Assembly (NCBI GenBank): GCA_009760855.2 | Contig: WPIO01000009.1 | Location: 3,937,001-4,001,000, forward strand | Length of the DNA: 64,000 nt | Direction of reading: 5' to 3' | DNA from: Cristatella mucedo | Lineage: Eukaryota; Bryozoa; Phylactolaemata; Cristatellidae | Shown here: positions 62,835-64,000 of the stretch, one piece after another | How the letters are laid out: the number at the start of each line of letters is the position of its first letter | How positions within the stretch are numbered: position 1 is the stretch's first letter | Position numbers and translations under genes: made by a program | Notes under the pieces: generated by a model | Databases searched by the model: none | Seen by the model: only the letters and a program-made list of their open reading frames with translations | Told to the model about the DNA's origin: nothing

Positions 62835-63211
62835 CTAGAATTTGATAGGTTTTAAGTTTTGATATACGAAATAATCTGGTCTGCAACTACTCTGCCAGTA
62901 ATCTTGTTTTTCATCGTAACGGCAGGAGGGAGACAAGAGAGGTTGTTTAATGAGTGGCCTAGTAACAGACTTTGTGAAAGGTGCTGGGACATGACCTGAG
63001 GCTAAGGTCATATTTATCATATTAGTTATGCATGAAAGTAGCAGCTCGACGCATCGCACAGGGAGAGCAGCGGGTAGAGGGTCTTGAGGGCTAGAAGTCT
63101 TGTTAGAATGGAAGACGAACCTGAAGGTAAAGTCACTAGCGGCAGGATTGAATGTTGACATTGAGGTTCTGAGAGAAATTGAGGGAGAAAAGTCCAGAAG
63201 GGATGTTACTG
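62835..63211 (-). mobile_element. LINE A 5' RT region, minus strand
   Basis: The minus-strand frame has SSPQDPLPAALPVRCVELLL, SCITNMINMTLASGHVPAPF and KSVTRPLIKQPLL, the start of the RT domain (finger region), a part absent from most other copies here. Confidence 0.85.
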
Positions 63212-63765
63212 ATAATAATAATAATAATAATAATAACACACTTGATAAAGCGCCCTCAGATAACTCAATCTCCCTCTAGGTGCTTTCCATTTGCTGCAAA
63301 GGAAACACAATCGAATGGTTAGTACTAGCATCCTCAATAAACAACAAGAATGATATGGTTAGGGTGACATGCACAGGGTCAACGTGCAAATATAGTTAGT
63401 GGCAGTACGCACAGTGTCAGCAGGCATAAGCACATACAGGATGAGTCAAATGGATCCACTAAATGTTGAGCTAAATAAGTGTTTTAAATTTCTTTTTAGA
63501 TGTTGTCTAGTCAGGGAACGTCGTGACGAAAGTCAGGAGTGAATTGCAGGCTTTGGGAGCATACGAACTAAATACACGATGTCCAAAGGATTTGAGGTTT
63601 GCACCAAGTATATGTAAACAGTTAGATTCCGAAAAGTAGGTAGTACGATGCTTAGCCTGGTGGGGCAGTAGATCTGATAGGTAGGGTGGAGCCAAAGAAC
63701 TAAAAGTGAGTGACAAAACCTTGAAGTCGATGCGTTGCTTGACTGGTAGCCAGTGTATGTTGACT
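63212..63765 (-). mobile_element. LINE A 3' end and RT C-terminus, minus strand
   Basis: AAT run (63212-63235), complement of CTTTATCAAGTGTG, GAGATTGAGTTATCTGAGGG, CATGC repeats, then YLSDLLPHQAKHRTT-type frame. Confidence 0.92.
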
Positions 63766-64000
63766 GATGGCGGCCGCAGAAAGAATCTGGCTGACTAAGA
63801 CAGCAGACAACGTTAGCCACTCTGGGCTGACGAAGGTTCGTGGCCTTCAGCTTCGCCGGTCGCCAGTTGTCGTCGAGGTCACCGACCGTTATGCTGTGTC
63901 GCTCGCAGGGGACGATCGGCCATCCACAGCAACGCGGGCTTGTCTTACCGCTACGGGAAGGCGAACAGGTATCTTACTTTAGTCGTCTATTCCTGAGGGT
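63766..64000. other. Right edge, unidentified
   Basis: A plus-strand frame of 71 codons without recognisable features. Too short and too close to the edge to call. Confidence 0.3.

Overview
The window is nuclear DNA of a multicellular animal, almost certainly an invertebrate; I cannot name the phylum. The reasons are spliced genes with GT/AG introns, an animal-type Rab1, a ciliary adenylate kinase 7, a glycosyltransferase family 92 gene, and dense LINEs, tRNA-derived SINEs, hAT/Tigger-like fragments, a solo LTR and a Polinton/Maverick.

Genes, left to right. (1) 2.4-14.8 kb, + strand: a GT92 glycosyltransferase gene. The N-terminal catalytic half, the DFDE exon and the C-terminal HHYR exon are recognisable; one middle exon was not found. 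(2) 20.4-21.7 kb, - strand: two tentative orphan pieces, a signal-peptide-like exon pair and a terminal exon. (3) 23.1-30.8 kb, - strand: a complete five-exon Rab1 GTPase of 203 residues. (4) 31.6-45.0 kb, + strand: a complete 15-exon adenylate kinase 7 (SDR-like N-terminus, adenylate kinase core, C-terminal Dpy-30 motif), head-to-head with Rab1 across about 860 bp. One AK7 exon either carries an in-frame TAG or uses a second acceptor just after that TAG.

Mobile DNA. LINE family A (CR1/L2 group, 3' tail GCGCTTTATCAAGTACATTATT followed by ATT repeats) has more than 20 truncated copies in all introns and intergenic DNA. LINE family B (same group, ACATT-type tail) has three copies, one with a 559-codon open reverse transcriptase frame. 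A tRNA-derived SINE (family 1) shares its 3' end with LINE A; a second tRNA-derived SINE (family 2) is also present.

46,237-61,236 is a decayed Polinton/Maverick of exactly 15,000 bp by the boundaries I draw. It is flanked by the 6-bp duplication TCGTGA, has inverted terminal repeats of about 250 bp, and carries remnants of a protein-primed type B DNA polymerase, a retroviral-type integrase, a membrane protein and several unidentified frames. It sits inside an older LINE A copy and has itself been hit by LINE A (twice), LINE B, a SINE and a SPIN-like hAT MITE with a perfect 8-bp duplication. It also contains a 250-bp GC-rich island I cannot explain. The right edge (61.2-63.8 kb) is more LINE A. 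I saw no CRISPR array, rRNA gene or free-standing tRNA gene.
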